64,000 nt of DNA from CAVRQM01 sp963838805 (GCA_963838805.1 CAWISK010000014.1:59553-123552), one strand, 5' to 3'; positions 28,036-38,083 are shown, counted from the stretch's first letter. A program made the numbers and translations. Notes: generated from the sequence alone by a model not told the origin.

Positions 28036-31000
28036 CTACGCCGCCTTCGCCTGCTGCACGAGGCGGTTAAGGTTGGCCGCGACATCGCGGGCCATGCGCA
28101 CGCGCTCGGCCACGTTCATCTCACGGGCGATGGCCAGCTTGTGGTCCGGGCGCAGCCGGATCAGCCCGCCCTTGCTGGTCACCCACGACACGAGCCCAGC
28201 CGGGTTGCCGAAACGGTTGCCACGGAAGCTCAGCACCATGCCCTTCGGTCCGGCATCCAGCTTCTCGATCCCGGCCTCGCGGCACAGGCGCTTGAGTGTC
28301 ACGACCTGAAGCAGGTTCTCCACCTCGCCCGGCAGCGGCCCGAAGCGATCGACCAACTCGGCCGCCATCGCCTCGGTCTCGGCGTCGGAGGACAGGGCGC
28401 CGATGCGCCGGTACAGGCCGAGCCGCACCGGCAGATCGCGCACATAGGCTTCGGGGATCAGCACTGGCAGGCCCAGCCCGATGCTGGGCGTCCAGTCGCG
28501 ATCATCCGCCCGTCGCTTGCCGCGCTCGGCGCGCATGTCCGCCACCGCATCCTCCAGCATCTGCTGGTACAGCTCGATGCCGACCTCGCGGATGTGGCCG
28601 CTCTGCTCGTCACCCAGCAGATTGCCGGCGCCGCGAATGTCCAAATCGTGACTGGCCAGGGTGAAGCCGGCGCCCAGGCTGTCCAGCGTCTGCATGACCG
28701 ACAGGCGCTTCTCGGCTGCGGCCGAGAGTCGCTGCGTCTGTGGCCAAGTGAGATAGGCATAGCCGCGCTGCTTGCCGCGTCCCACGCGGCCGCGTAGCTG
28801 GTAGAGCTGCCCCAGGCCGAACATGTCGGCGCGATGGATCAGCAGCGTATTGACGGCGGGCATGTCGAGACCGCTCTCGACGATGTTGGTGGACAGCAGC
28901 ACGTCGAACTTGCCGTCGCCGAACTCGGTCATCACGCGTTCCAGCTCGGTGGGCGCCAGGCGCCCATGCGCCTGCACGCTCCTCGCCTCCGGCACGATCT
29001 CGGCCAGGCGCTCGGCCATGCGACCCAGATCCTCGATGCGCGGCACGACGCAGAACACCTGGCCGCCGCGAAAACGCTCGCGCTGGATCGCCTCGCGCAT
29101 CACCACGGAATCGAACGGCATGATGAAGGTGCGCACGGCCAGCCGATCGACCGGCGGCGTGGCGATGACGCTCATTTCCCGCACGCCGGTCAGCGCCAGT
29201 TGCAACGTGCGCGGAATTGGCGTGGCCGTCAGCGTCAACACATGCACGTCGGATTTCAGCGCCTTCAGCCGCTCCTTGTGAGCAACGCCGAAATGCTGCT
29301 CCTCGTCCACGACGACCAGGCCGAGATCGGCGAAGGTCACGGACTTTGCCAATAGCGCGTGCGTGCCGACGACGATGTTGATGCTGCCGTCGGCAACACC
29401 GGCGCGCACCTGTGCCGCCTCCTTGGCGGTCACCATGCGCGACAGTTGCGCGATGCGTACCGGAAAACCGGCAAAGCGCGCTGAGAACACGCGGAAATGC
29501 TGGCGCGACAGCAGCGTGGTCGGGACCACCACGGCCACCTGGCTGCCCGACATGGAGGCGACGAAGGCCGCGCGCAGGGCCACCTCGGTCTTGCCGAAGC
29601 CGACATCGCCGCAAATGAGGCGATCCATCGGCCGCCCGCTCGCCATGTCCTCCAGCACATCGGCGATGGCGCGGGTCTGGTCCTCGGTCTCGGCGAAGGG
29701 GAAGCGGGCGCAGAACTCGTCCCATGTGCCTTCCGGCGGCGCCAGCGTCTCCGCTTCGCGCAGCCGGCGCTGGGCGGCGATGCGGATCAGCTCGCCGGCC
29801 ATGTCGCGGATGCGCTGCTTGGCGCGCGCCTTGCGCGTCTGCCAGCCTGCACCACCCAGCTTGTCGAGGCCGATGCCCGCGGTTTCGCTGCCGAACCGGC
29901 TCAGCATCTCGATGTTCTCGACCGGCAGGAACAGCTTGTCGTCGCCATCATAGAGCAGGCGCAGGCAATCATGCGCCGCACCGCCCACATCGAGCGTCAC
30001 CAGCCCGTCATAGCGGCCTATGCCGTGATCCTGATGCACGACCAGATCGCCTTCCGCGATCTCGGTCGCTTCGGCGATGAACTGGTCGGCGCGCTTCTTG
30101 CGGCGAGGCGGCCGGCTGATGCGCTCGCCCAGCAGATCCTGCTCGGAGGTGACGGCCAGCGTCTCGGCGACGAAGCCGCGCTCCAGGCCGAGCGTCACCA
30201 ACCCGGCCACACCCGGCGGCAATGTTTCGAGAGCGGCGAGATCGTCGGCTGGCTCGACAACAAAGCCGTGTTCGTGCAGCAGATGGCCCAGCCGCTCGCG
30301 CGAGCCGCGAGTCCAGGCGGCAACCACGAGCCGCCTGCCCTCACTCAGCCAGCGGTCCGCCTGCGGGCGCAGTTGCGTGGCGAAGATGTCGGCGCCGGCG
30401 ACACGCGAGAACACCGGGCCGGGACGTCCGCCGCCATCGATGCCGATCGCCTCGTCGGGACGGGCGAAGGGCGAGAAGGTGAACAAGGAATGGCCCGCCA
30501 GCATCGCGCCCCAGTCCGTGCGGTCCAGGTACAGGCGATCCGGCGGCAGCGGCCGGTACGGAGTCTCGCCCTCGCGCGGCACCGTGCGCCGAGCGGCGTA
30601 GTGATCGGCGACCATCTCCAGCCGCGCCGTCAGCACCTCGTCGGCCTGGTGATCGAGGCTGACGGAGGTTGCCGCCCCGAGATAGTCGAGCAGCGTCTCC
30701 ATGCCTTCGTGGAACAGCGGCACCCAATGTTCCATGCCGGGATGGCGGCGTCCTTCCGAAACGGACAGGTATAGCGGGTCCGACGCGGCATCCTGGCCGA
30801 ACAGCTCGCGCCAGCCGGTGCGGAAACGCGCGACACTCTTGCGATCGAGCGACACCTCGCTGACCGGCCGCAGCACGAGTGTCTGCCGCTTCGCGGCGCT
30901 GCGCTGGGTGGTGGGATCGAAGCCGCGGATGCTCTCGATGATATCGCCGAACAGGTCGAGCCGGACCGGCTCAGCGGCGCCCGAGGCGAAGATATCGACG

Positions 31001-31491
31001 ATGCCGCCCCGAATGGCGAACTCGCCCGGCTCCATGACGGTGGCGGCGCGGCCGTAGCCGTTCGCGTCCAGGAACCGCGCCAGTTCCTCGGTATCGACCG
31101 TGCCGCCCACCGCCAGCGTTCGGCTGCTGCCGTGAAACACATGACGCGGGGGCACCCGCTGCACCAGCGCGTTGACCGTGGTCAGCACGATGCGCGGACC
31201 GGATGGCGGCTCCAGCAGGCGTGCCAGGGTGGAGATGCGCTCGGATACCAGCTCCGGGTTGGGCGAGACGCGATCGTACGGCAGGCAGTCCCAGGCCGGG
31301 AAGCGGAGCACTTCGATGTCAGGGGCGAAGAAGGCCAGCGCCTCGGCGAGCCGCGCCAGCCGCCCGTCGTCGCGTGCTGCGTGCAGCAAGGGGGCGCCCG
31401 CCGTCTCCCGTGCGCGGCGGGCGAGCAGGACGGCGTCCCAGCCCTCCGGGGCGCCGTAGACGGTGGCGCCAAAGACTGTGGCGGGCGTCAT
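28036..31491 (-). CDS. mfd: Transcription-repair coupling factor
   Basis: 1151-residue ATP-dependent translocase that removes stalled RNA polymerase and recruits UvrA. Domains: UvrB-like N-terminus, CarD-like RNA-polymerase interaction domain (about 480-560, DLVVHQDHGIGRYDGL), RecG-like motor with Walker A GDVGFGKTEVALRAA and DEEQHFG, QLRGRVGRG, and the C-terminal TRCF domain. It is the longest gene of the window and has no frameshift. Its ATG overlaps the sdhE stop by 4 bases. Confidence 0.98.
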   Translation of the reverse strand: MTPATVFGATVYGAPEGWDAVLLARRARETAGAPLLHAARDDGRLARLAEALAFFAPDIEVLRFPAWDCLPYDRVSPNPELVSERISTLARLLEPPSGPRIVLTTVNALVQRVPPRHVFHGSSRTLAVGGTVDTEELARFLDANGYGRAATVMEPGEFAIRGGIVDIFASGAAEPVRLDLFGDIIESIRGFDPTTQRSAAKRQTLVLRPVSEVSLDRKSVARFRTGWRELFGQDAASDPLYLSVSEGRRHPGMEHWVPLFHEGMETLLDYLGAATSVSLDHQADEVLTARLEMVADHYAARRTVPREGETPYRPLPPDRLYLDRTDWGAMLAGHSLFTFSPFARPDEAIGIDGGGRPGPVFSRVAGADIFATQLRPQADRWLSEGRRLVVAAWTRGSRERLGHLLHEHGFVVEPADDLAALETLPPGVAGLVTLGLERGFVAETLAVTSEQDLLGERISRPPRRKKRADQFIAEATEIAEGDLVVHQDHGIGRYDGLVTLDVGGAAHDCLRLLYDGDDKLFLPVENIEMLSRFGSETAGIGLDKLGGAGWQTRKARAKQRIRDMAGELIRIAAQRRLREAETLAPPEGTWDEFCARFPFAETEDQTRAIADVLEDMASGRPMDRLICGDVGFGKTEVALRAAFVASMSGSQVAVVVPTTLLSRQHFRVFSARFAGFPVRIAQLSRMVTAKEAAQVRAGVADGSINIVVGTHALLAKSVTFADLGLVVVDEEQHFGVAHKERLKALKSDVHVLTLTATPIPRTLQLALTGVREMSVIATPPVDRLAVRTFIMPFDSVVMREAIQRERFRGGQVFCVVPRIEDLGRMAERLAEIVPEARSVQAHGRLAPTELERVMTEFGDGKFDVLLSTNIVESGLDMPAVNTLLIHRADMFGLGQLYQLRGRVGRGKQRGYAYLTWPQTQRLSAAAEKRLSVMQTLDSLGAGFTLASHDLDIRGAGNLLGDEQSGHIREVGIELYQQMLEDAVADMRAERGKRRADDRDWTPSIGLGLPVLIPEAYVRDLPVRLGLYRRIGALSSDAETEAMAAELVDRFGPLPGEVENLLQVVTLKRLCREAGIEKLDAGPKGMVLSFRGNRFGNPAGLVSWVTSKGGLIRLRPDHKLAIAREMNVAERVRMARDVAANLNRLVQQAKAA

Positions 31492-31760
31492 CGTCCCGCC
31501 GCCTCGCGCATGGCGCGCAGCAGCGGCGTATCCGCGTCGGTGGGGATCGGCCGGCGGCCGGTGAGCCAGTCGGCCAGGTCGGTATCGGGCAGCTCCATCA
31601 GCTCCTCCAGCGCGTCCATCTCGTCCTCGGTGAAGCTGTCCAGGCGGGCCGCGACGAAGCCGCCCACAAGAATGTCGGTCTCGTGGCTGCCGCGATGCGT
31701 CGCGCGAAACAGCAGACGGCGCCGGCGCGTCTGCGCGGGCGTTGGGGCCGGCTCGGTCAT
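31488..31760 (-). CDS. sdhE: Succinate dehydrogenase assembly factor SdhE
   Basis: Small FAD-assembly factor, 90 aa, that promotes covalent flavinylation of SdhA. Helical bundle with the RxxRGSHETDILVGGF motif (RATHRGSHETDILVGGFV) followed by LEELMELPDTDLADWLTGR. ATG 31760 (MTEPAP) is chosen; ATG 31772 is a possible alternative. Located immediately before mfd, as in many alphaproteobacteria. Confidence 0.95.
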   Translation of the reverse strand: MTEPAPTPAQTRRRRLLFRATHRGSHETDILVGGFVAARLDSFTEDEMDALEELMELPDTDLADWLTGRRPIPTDADTPLLRAMREAAGR

Positions 31761-31800
31761 GTGGCTTGCCATATAGCGGCGGGACTGGTTGCTGTCAGCC

Positions 31801-33846
31801 GTGACGATCGATCCTCCGGCTCCGCTGCTCGCACCCCTGACCAGCCTGCGCGGCATCGGGCCGGATCTGGCCGCCAAGATCGAGCGCGCGGCGGGCGGCG
31901 GAACGGTGCTGGATCTGCTGCTGCACCTGCCCGAAGGCTTCATCGACCGCCGCGCCCGCTCGACGCTGCGTGCCGCCGCACCCGGCAGCGTGGTCACGCT
32001 GGAGTTGGAGGTGGTGCGGATCGAACCGCCGCAGACTGCCCGCCAGCCAACTCGAGTCGTGGTGAGCGACGAGAGCGGCTTCGGCGAGCTGGTCTTCTTC
32101 CGGCAATGGCCGCGCGAGCGCCTGCCCGTGGGCGGGCGCGTGCTGGTCTCCGGCCGCATCGACGAGCGGCGGCAATTGGTGCATCCCGACCATATCGTGC
32201 CTGCCGGCCGACCGGACCGCCTGCCGGCGGTCGAGCCGGTCTGGGGCCTCACGGCGGGCCTGTTCCCCGGCCATCTGCGGCGCGCCTTCGTGCCGGCGCT
32301 GGCCGCGGTGCCGGACTGGCCGGAATGGCACGATCCGACGCTGGTTCGGCGCCGGCATTGGCCGCCTTTCCGCGCGGCCTTGCAGGCGCTGCATGCACCG
32401 GCCGAGCCGCCAGGGCCGCTACCGCGCCAGCGGCTTGCCTATGACGAACTGGTAGCCGACCAGCTCTCGCTGGCGCTGGTGCGGCGGCGGCGGCGCGAGC
32501 GGCCGGGCCGGGCACTGACCGGGGATGGTGCCTTGCGCGGCGAGGTCCTGGCGCGCTTCGGCCATAAGCTCACGCAAGCGCAGAGTGGCGCGTTGGCCGA
32601 GATCGACGCCGACCTCGCGGCGCCGCGTCGGATGCTGCGCCTGCTGCAAGGCGATGTCGGCTCCGGCAAGACCCTGGTGGCCATCCTCGCCATGCTGCGC
32701 GCGGTCGAGGCGGGGACGCAGGCGGCGCTGATGGCGCCCACGGAAATCCTGGCGCAGCAACATTGGCGGACCCTGCAACGCCTCTCGCCGGTGCCGGCCG
32801 CGCTGCTGACGGGTTCGGTCAAGGGCAGTGCCCGCACGGACGTCCTCGCCGCGATCGCGGACGGTTCGGTGCCGATGATCGTCGGCACGCACGCGCTGTT
32901 CCAGGAAGGGGTTACGTATCGCGACTTGGCACTCGCGGTGATCGACGAGCAGCACCGTTTCGGCGTGGACCAGCGTCTGCTGATGGGGGCCAAGGGCGAG
33001 CGGACCGACGTGCTGGTGATGACGGCGACACCGATCCCGCGCACGCTGCTGCTGACACAGTGGGGCGAGATGGACGTGAGCCGTCTGGCCGAAAAACCGG
33101 AAGGCCGGCCGCCGGTGCGCACAACGCTGCATCCGCTGGCCGCCTCGGGCGAGGTCTGCGACGGACTGGCGCGCGCCTTGCGCTCGGGTGCCCGCGCCTA
33201 CTGGGTCTGCCCGCTGGTGGCCGAGAGCGAGGCGGCCGACCTCGCCGCCGCGGAGGCGCGCTTCGCCTCGCTGCGCGACCGGTTCGGTGCGGCTGTGGGC
33301 CTCGCGCATGGCCGTCAGGACAGCGCGGTGCGCGAGGCGGCGCTGGCCGATTTCTCGGCAGGTCGTACCAGTCTGCTGGTGGCAACGACGGTCATCGAAG
33401 TGGGCGTTGACGTGCCGGAGGCGAGCGTCATGGTGGTGGAGCACGCCGAGCGGTTCGGCCTGGCGCAGTTGCATCAACTGCGCGGCCGGGTTGGGCGAGG
33501 CCGGCGGGACAGCTATTGCCTGCTGCTGCACGATGACGCTCTGTCCGACGTGGCGCGTCGCCGTCTGCGCCTGCTGCGCGACAGCGATGACGGATTCCGC
33601 ATCGCCGACGAAGATTTCCGCATCCGTGGCGGTGGCGATCTGCTGGGCACCCGGCAATCCGGCCAGCGCGGCTTCCGTGTCGCCGATCCGGTGGGCGACG
33701 AGGATCTGCTGCACATGGCCGGGCGCGACGCGGCGCTGCTGCTGGAACGTGACCCGCGCCTGGATGGCGCGCGCGGGACGGCGGTACGCCTGCTCCTCCG
33801 GCTGTTCGGACGCACCGAGGCGATGCGAACGCTGCGTTCCGGCTGA
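31801..33846 (+). CDS. recG: ATP-dependent DNA helicase RecG
   Basis: Branch-migration helicase that remodels stalled forks, about 681 aa. N-terminal wedge/OB domain, then motor motifs LLQGDVGSGKTLVAI, APTEILAQQHW, VIDEQHRFGV, VMTATPIPRTLL and QLRGRVGRGRR. GTG 31801 begins VTIDPPAPLLAPLTSLRGIG; an in-frame TTG lies at 31789. Divergent from sdhE-mfd with about 40 bases between, so the promoters must overlap. Confidence 0.97.
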   Translation: MTIDPPAPLLAPLTSLRGIGPDLAAKIERAAGGGTVLDLLLHLPEGFIDRRARSTLRAAAPGSVVTLELEVVRIEPPQTARQPTRVVVSDESGFGELVFFRQWPRERLPVGGRVLVSGRIDERRQLVHPDHIVPAGRPDRLPAVEPVWGLTAGLFPGHLRRAFVPALAAVPDWPEWHDPTLVRRRHWPPFRAALQALHAPAEPPGPLPRQRLAYDELVADQLSLALVRRRRRERPGRALTGDGALRGEVLARFGHKLTQAQSGALAEIDADLAAPRRMLRLLQGDVGSGKTLVAILAMLRAVEAGTQAALMAPTEILAQQHWRTLQRLSPVPAALLTGSVKGSARTDVLAAIADGSVPMIVGTHALFQEGVTYRDLALAVIDEQHRFGVDQRLLMGAKGERTDVLVMTATPIPRTLLLTQWGEMDVSRLAEKPEGRPPVRTTLHPLAASGEVCDGLARALRSGARAYWVCPLVAESEAADLAAAEARFASLRDRFGAAVGLAHGRQDSAVREAALADFSAGRTSLLVATTVIEVGVDVPEASVMVVEHAERFGLAQLHQLRGRVGRGRRDSYCLLLHDDALSDVARRRLRLLRDSDDGFRIADEDFRIRGGGDLLGTRQSGQRGFRVADPVGDEDLLHMAGRDAALLLERDPRLDGARGTAVRLLLRLFGRTEAMRTLRSG

Positions 33847-33885
33847 ACCGCCCCAAGACCGCCTGATGGCGAGGGCCGCCCTCTC

Positions 33886-34140
33886 TCAGTGGACGAGTGC
33901 CGCCGCCATTTCGTGCTGCACGATGGCCGCCACCGCGAGATCCTGGTCGCCCGCCACCGCCATCTGCTCGCCGTCGGCCGCGTGGATCGCGTAGGCGCGA
34001 ACGCCGTTCATCATCACGGGCTTGACATAGGCCAGCTGGGACACGCCGAGCTGACCAAGCTGCTCCGGCGAGAGATGCCGGATATCGACGGGGACGACGG
34101 GCATTTCCTCGCCGCCGGACAACTCACTACGGGTGTTCAT
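33886..34140 (-). CDS. DUF1150 family protein
   Basis: 84-residue protein of the DUF1150 family, found almost only in alphaproteobacteria next to small heat-shock genes. Shows DIRHLSPEQLGQLGVSQLAYVKPV and AYAIHAADGEQMAVAGDQDLA. A GGAGATTGCACC ribosome site precedes the ATG. It probably shares a transcript with hsp20 (105 bases upstream) and may be heat-regulated with it; function unknown. Confidence 0.9.
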   Translation of the reverse strand: MNTRSELSGGEEMPVVPVDIRHLSPEQLGQLGVSQLAYVKPVMMNGVRAYAIHAADGEQMAVAGDQDLAVAAIVQHEMAAALVH

Positions 34141-34244
34141 GGTGCAATCTCCTTGCTGCCAGGCGCCCCCGCACACGGGCAACGTCGCTGCCAGCCTTTG
34201 GTTTTTGATCCAGGACTGTGAGTGCTTATTCCCCGAGAGGCGCT

Positions 34245-34715
34245 TCAGCCCTCGGACTGAGCCTCAAGGATCGTCCCGTCCCCTGTTCGCTCGTCGCCCA
34301 GCGCCGCCCGCTGGCCGATCTTGATCGTCTTCACGCGGCTCTCCGGCTGCGGTCGCGCCAGATCGACGTGCAGCAGGCCGTTGTCGAGCCACGCCCCTCT
34401 GACCTCGATCCCCTCCGCCATGACGAAGGCACGCTGGAACTGTCGGGCGGCGATGCCGCGATGCAGGAACACGCGCCCCTGGCTGTCATCGGTCTGCCGG
34501 CCGCGGATCACCAGCTGGTTGTCCTCCTGAGTGATTTGCAAATCGTCCATCGTGAACCCCGCGACCGCCAAGGTGATCCGCAAGCCGGTCGGCCCGGTCT
34601 GCTCGATGTTGTAGGGGGGATACCCGTCGGACGCGGTCTTGGATGCACGCTCGAGCATCTGTTCGAGATGATCGAATCCAAGGAATAAAGGCGACGTGAA
34701 AACGCGGGTAGTCAT
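34245..34715 (-). CDS. Small heat-shock protein (Hsp20/IbpA family)
   Basis: 156-residue ATP-independent holdase. The alpha-crystallin domain (residues ~38-130) reads YPPYNIEQTGPTGLRITLAVAGF...LVIRGRQTD...FLHRGIAARQFQRAF, ending before IKIGQRAAL. N-terminal PLFLGFDHLEQML matches the class A alphaproteobacterial type. The 118-base upstream region contains GTTGCAA and CCAATGT 15 bases apart, only a weak match to a sigma-32 promoter. Confidence 0.94.
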   Translation of the reverse strand: MTTRVFTSPLFLGFDHLEQMLERASKTASDGYPPYNIEQTGPTGLRITLAVAGFTMDDLQITQEDNQLVIRGRQTDDSQGRVFLHRGIAARQFQRAFVMAEGIEVRGAWLDNGLLHVDLARPQPESRVKTIKIGQRAALGDERTGDGTILEAQSEG

Positions 34716-34833
34716 CGGGCCCCCTCCTGCGAGCGAAGCATGGCCGGGCCCCGAATCGGCAACCCGGCGGCACCCACATTGGCACGCAGGGCTTGGGTTG
34801 CAACCGGGGGGTGGCGATCGCTAAATCCCGCGA

Positions 34834-35397
34834 ATGTCTGTTCTGGCCCCACCTCCGCCCGGCGTGGCCGACGCCGCGCTGCCGATCCTGCTGGCTCCCC
34901 ATCCGGCGCTGAAGACGCGCACCCGGCGGGTGCGCGACACGGACGCCGAGATGGTGCGCGACCTGATCCCGCGCATGTTCGCCACCATGTATGCTGCACC
35001 CGGCATCGGCCTTGCCGCCCCGCAGGTGGGCAGCACGCTGCGCCTCGCAGTGGTCGATCTGATGGCCGACGAGCAGCGCTCGCCGATCGTGCTGATCAAC
35101 CCCGAGATAGTGGCCCGCAGCGACGAAATCGCCACGCGGGAGGAAGGCTGCCTGAGCCTGCCCGGCCAGTATGCCGACGTGACCCGACCGGCGCGGGTGC
35201 GCGTGCGGTTCGAGGATGCGACCGGGGCCTGGCGCGAGATCGAGGCCGAGGGGCTGCTCGCCGCCTGCCTGCAACACGAGATCGACCATCTGGACGGCGT
35301 GCTGTTCGTGGATCACCTATCGGTCTTGAAGCGCAACATGATCCTGCGGCGGTTGGCGAAGGAGCAGCGGCAGAAAGCGGCCGACAAGGCGCGATAG
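34834..35397 (+). CDS. def: Peptide deformylase
   Basis: Metalloenzyme removing the formyl group from nascent N-termini, 187 aa. The three family motifs are complete: GIGLAAPQVG (58-66), EEGCLSLPG with metal ligand C105, and QHEIDHLDG with H148, catalytic E149 and H152. First gene of def-fmt-truA; fmt starts 4 bases after its stop. Divergent from hsp20. Confidence 0.98.
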   Translation: MSVLAPPPPGVADAALPILLAPHPALKTRTRRVRDTDAEMVRDLIPRMFATMYAAPGIGLAAPQVGSTLRLAVVDLMADEQRSPIVLINPEIVARSDEIATREEGCLSLPGQYADVTRPARVRVRFEDATGAWREIEAEGLLAACLQHEIDHLDGVLFVDHLSVLKRNMILRRLAKEQRQKAADKAR

Positions 35398-35401
35398 AGA
35401 C

Positions 35402-36322
35402 ATGGCGGCTGCCCTGCGCCTCGCGTTCATGGGCAGCCCCGATTTCGCGGTGCCGGCGCTGCAAGCCCTGCACGATGCGGGGCACAGGATCGCCGCGGTG
35501 TATTGCCAGCCGCCGCGCCCGGCGGGACGCGGCCACGCCATTCGCCCCTGCCCCGTGCAGGTCCGGGCACAGTCGCTGGGGCTGCCGGTCCGCACGCCCG
35601 CCCGGCTGCGCACCAACACCGAGGAGCATGCGGCCTTCGCCGCACTCGATCTCGACGCGGCGGTGGTGGCGGCCTACGGGCTCATCATCCCCCCGCCGAT
35701 GCTGGCGGCACCGCGCCGGGGTTGCATCAATATCCATGCGAGCCTGCTGCCGCGCTGGCGCGGTGCCGCACCGATCCAGGCGGCGATCCTGGCCGGTGAT
35801 GCGGTAAGTGGCGTCACTGATCATGCAAATGGATGCGGGCCTCGATACCGGGCCGATACTGCTCCGCGCCGCAGTGCCGATCACGCCGCGCATGACCGCA
35901 AGCGAACTGCACGATGCACTGGCCACGATCGGCCCGGCACTGGTGCTGCGCGTGCTCGACGAAGCACCCGCGCCTGTGCCGCAGCCCGCGGCGAGCGCCA
36001 CCTACGCCGAGAAGCTCACCCGCGAAAGCGGCCGGATCGACTGGACGCGCGAGCGACCGTGGCCTGGATCGGCAGGTGCGAGCGCTCAATCCCTGGCCGG
36101 GCACCTTCACCGCCCTCGCCGCCGGCACCCTCGAAGATCCTGGCGGCGGAACCCGTGCCGGGCCACGGCGATCCGGGCACGTGCTGGACGGCGCGCTCGC
36201 GATGGCCTGCGGGAGCGGCGCGCTGCGCCTGGACCGGCGTTCAGGCGCCCGGCGGTGCCGCGATGGATGCCGCCTCGTTCCTGCGCGGCCACCCGATGCC
36301 GGCCGGCACAAGGCTCGGCTGA
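35402..36322 (+). CDS. fmt: Methionyl-tRNA formyltransferase, several frameshifts
   Basis: Adds the formyl group to initiator tRNA, the partner reaction of Def. The N-terminal formyltransferase domain is clear (FMGSPDFAVPALQAL; PRPAGRGHAIRPCPV; NIHASLLPRWRGAAPIQAAIL); the body continues in other frames: IMQMDAGLDTGPILL, YAEKLTRESGRIDW, LDRQVRALNPWPGTFTAL, LDGALAMACGSGALRL, and finally TGVQAPGGAAMDAASFL. Indels are needed near 35816, 36055, 36130, 36180 and 36225. All conserved blocks survive and the stop overlaps truA (TGATG), so this is an error-dense stretch rather than a dead gene. Confidence 0.92.
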   Translation: MAAALRLAFMGSPDFAVPALQALHDAGHRIAAVYCQPPRPAGRGHAIRPCPVQVRAQSLGLPVRTPARLRTNTEEHAAFAALDLDAAVVAAYGLIIPPPMLAAPRRGCINIHASLLPRWRGAAPIQAAILAGDAVSGVTDHANGCGPRYRADTAPRRSADHAAHDRKRTARCTGHDRPGTGAARARRSTRACAAARGERHLRREAHPRKRPDRLDARATVAWIGRCERSIPGRAPSPPSPPAPSKILAAEPVPGHGDPGTCWTARSRWPAGAARCAWTGVQAPGGAAMDAASFLRGHPMPAGTRLG

Positions 36323-37102
36323 TGCCGCGCTACGCCTTGCTGCTCGAATATGACGGCACGGATTTCGTCGGCTGGCAGCGGCAGGAGAACGGATTGTCGC
36401 TCCAGGCCATCCTGGAGCAGGCCGCCGCCAAGCTGGCCCGACGGCGCGCCGGTGCAAAGCGTGGTCGCCGGCCGCACCGATGCCGGCGTTCACGCGACCG
36501 GCCAGGTGGCGCAGATCGACCTGCCGCTTGCCCGCCCGGCGGAGACGGTGCGGGACGCGCTCAATTTCCACCTCCTGCCGCACCGCTGCGTGGTGCTGCG
36601 CGCGGCAGCGGCGGACGCGGACTGGAACGCCCGCTTCTCGGCCACGAGCCGCGCTTACGTCTATCGCATCCTGAACCGCTCCGCCCGCCCGGCCCTGGAA
36701 GAACGGCGGGTCTGGCATGTGCGGGCACCGCTCGACGCGGCGGCGATGCACGAAGCGGCGAAACTGCTGCTGGGGCGGCACGACTTCACCTCGTTTCGCG
36801 CCGCCGCCTGCCAGGCCAGAACGCCGTGGCGGACGCTCGACCGGCTCGACGTGCAACGGCAGGGCGAGGTGATCGAGATCGCGGCCGAGGCGCGCAGCTT
36901 CCTGCATCATCAGGTGCGCAACATGGCGGGCACCTTGCGCCTGGTCGGCGAAGGACGGTGGCCCCCGGAGCGGGTGGCGCGGGCGCTCGCCCTGCGCGAC
37001 CGCTCCGCCGCCGGTCCGACCGCGCCGCCGCAGGGGCTGACTTTGGTGCGCGTCGCCTACGAAGACCGATCCGTTCAAAAGCGGCCGTCGAGGCGCGGGT
37101 AG
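36322..37102 (+). CDS. truA: tRNA pseudouridine(38-40) synthase, one frameshift
   Basis: Forms pseudouridine at positions 38-40 of tRNA anticodon arms. Start LLLEYDGTDFVGWQRQ is in one frame; after an indel near 36445 the rest continues with the catalytic Asp in VVAGRTDAGVHATGQVA, SATSRAYVYRI and SFLHHQVRNMAGTL. Repaired length about 260 aa. Overlaps the fmt stop; convergent with the downstream dehydratase, with one base between the stops. Confidence 0.94.
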
Positions 37103-37103
37103 T

Positions 37104-38083
37104 TCAGGCCGCCGCGCGCAGGCCCCGGCGCCGGTGTCCATGACGGAGAGGCCGACCTCGAGATCGACGTTGGCCCCACTCAGGATGAGCCCGACGCGCT
37201 TGCCCCGCATCCGCTCCTGCTCCTGAAGAAGTGCTGCAAGCGGGGCTGCACCCGCGCCTTCGGCCAGGTTGTGCGTATCGGTCCAGTAGGCACGCATGGC
37301 CGCCGCGATCTCCGCGTCCGTCACGCGCACGATACGATCCGCACCGGCCTGGATGATCGCGAAGGCTGCCGGATCTGGCACGCGGCAGGCGACGCCGTCC
37401 GCAAACGTGTCCGCCGTCTCCGTCGTGACGATCCGCGCGGCCTCGAAGGAGAGGGCGATCGCCGGAGCACGGGCCGAAACGACCCCCACGATCCGCGTCG
37501 GAAGCCCGAGCAGGTCGCGCGTGCGAATCAATCCGCAAATTCCCGACCCCATGCCGATCGGAACGTAAACCGTATCAAGATCGGCAACGGCCCGGAACAG
37601 TTCGAGAGCGTAGGTGGCGACACCCTCGATCAGGTCTGGATGGAACGGCGGGACCGTCTCCAGATTGCGCTCGGCGGCGAGCTGGGCGGCGCGTTCGCGC
37701 GCCGCGTCGAAATCGCGGCCTGCCTCGATCAGTTCCGCGCCGAGGGCTCGCATGGCGGCGTTCTTCTCCACGCCGTTACCTTGCGGCACGACGATCGTAA
37801 CGGGCACGCCCGCGCGCCTCCCCGCATAGGCGAGGCTTTGGCCGTGATTGCCGCGCGTGGCGCTGATCAGGCCGGGCACGCCCGGCCGCTCCCGCTTCAG
37901 CCGATCGAGATAGATCAGGCCGCCGCGCACCTTAAAGGCACCGGTGGGCGTGTGGTTCTCGTGCTTGACCCAGACTTCCGCCCCGGTTCGATCGGCGAGC
38001 AGCGGCCAGGCGAATTGTGGCGTGGGCGGCATGACCGCGTGCACCTTGGCGGCGGTTTCCTCGAGCGCGGGCAGGTCGAACAC
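37104..38083 (-). CDS. Threonine/serine dehydratase-like PLP enzyme, C-terminal frameshift
   Basis: Fold-type II PLP enzyme of about 325 aa without an ACT domain. The Schiff-base lysine lies in HTPTGAFKVRGG (K51), substrate loop SATRGNHGQSLAYAG, phosphate loop PIGMGSGICGLI (unusual: most relatives have GGGGL) and the C-terminal LSGANVDLEV. The main frame runs past the expected end; an indel near 37150 would bring it to the TGA at 37104. GTG 38083 starts VFDLPALEETAAK. Divergent from a MocR regulator, which may control it. Confidence 0.88.

Noticed and set aside
34716..34833. ROSE-type RNA thermometer or firm sigma-32 promoter before hsp20
   Set aside because: Only weak GTTGCAA / CCAATGT matches, and no convincing hairpin masking the ribosome site.
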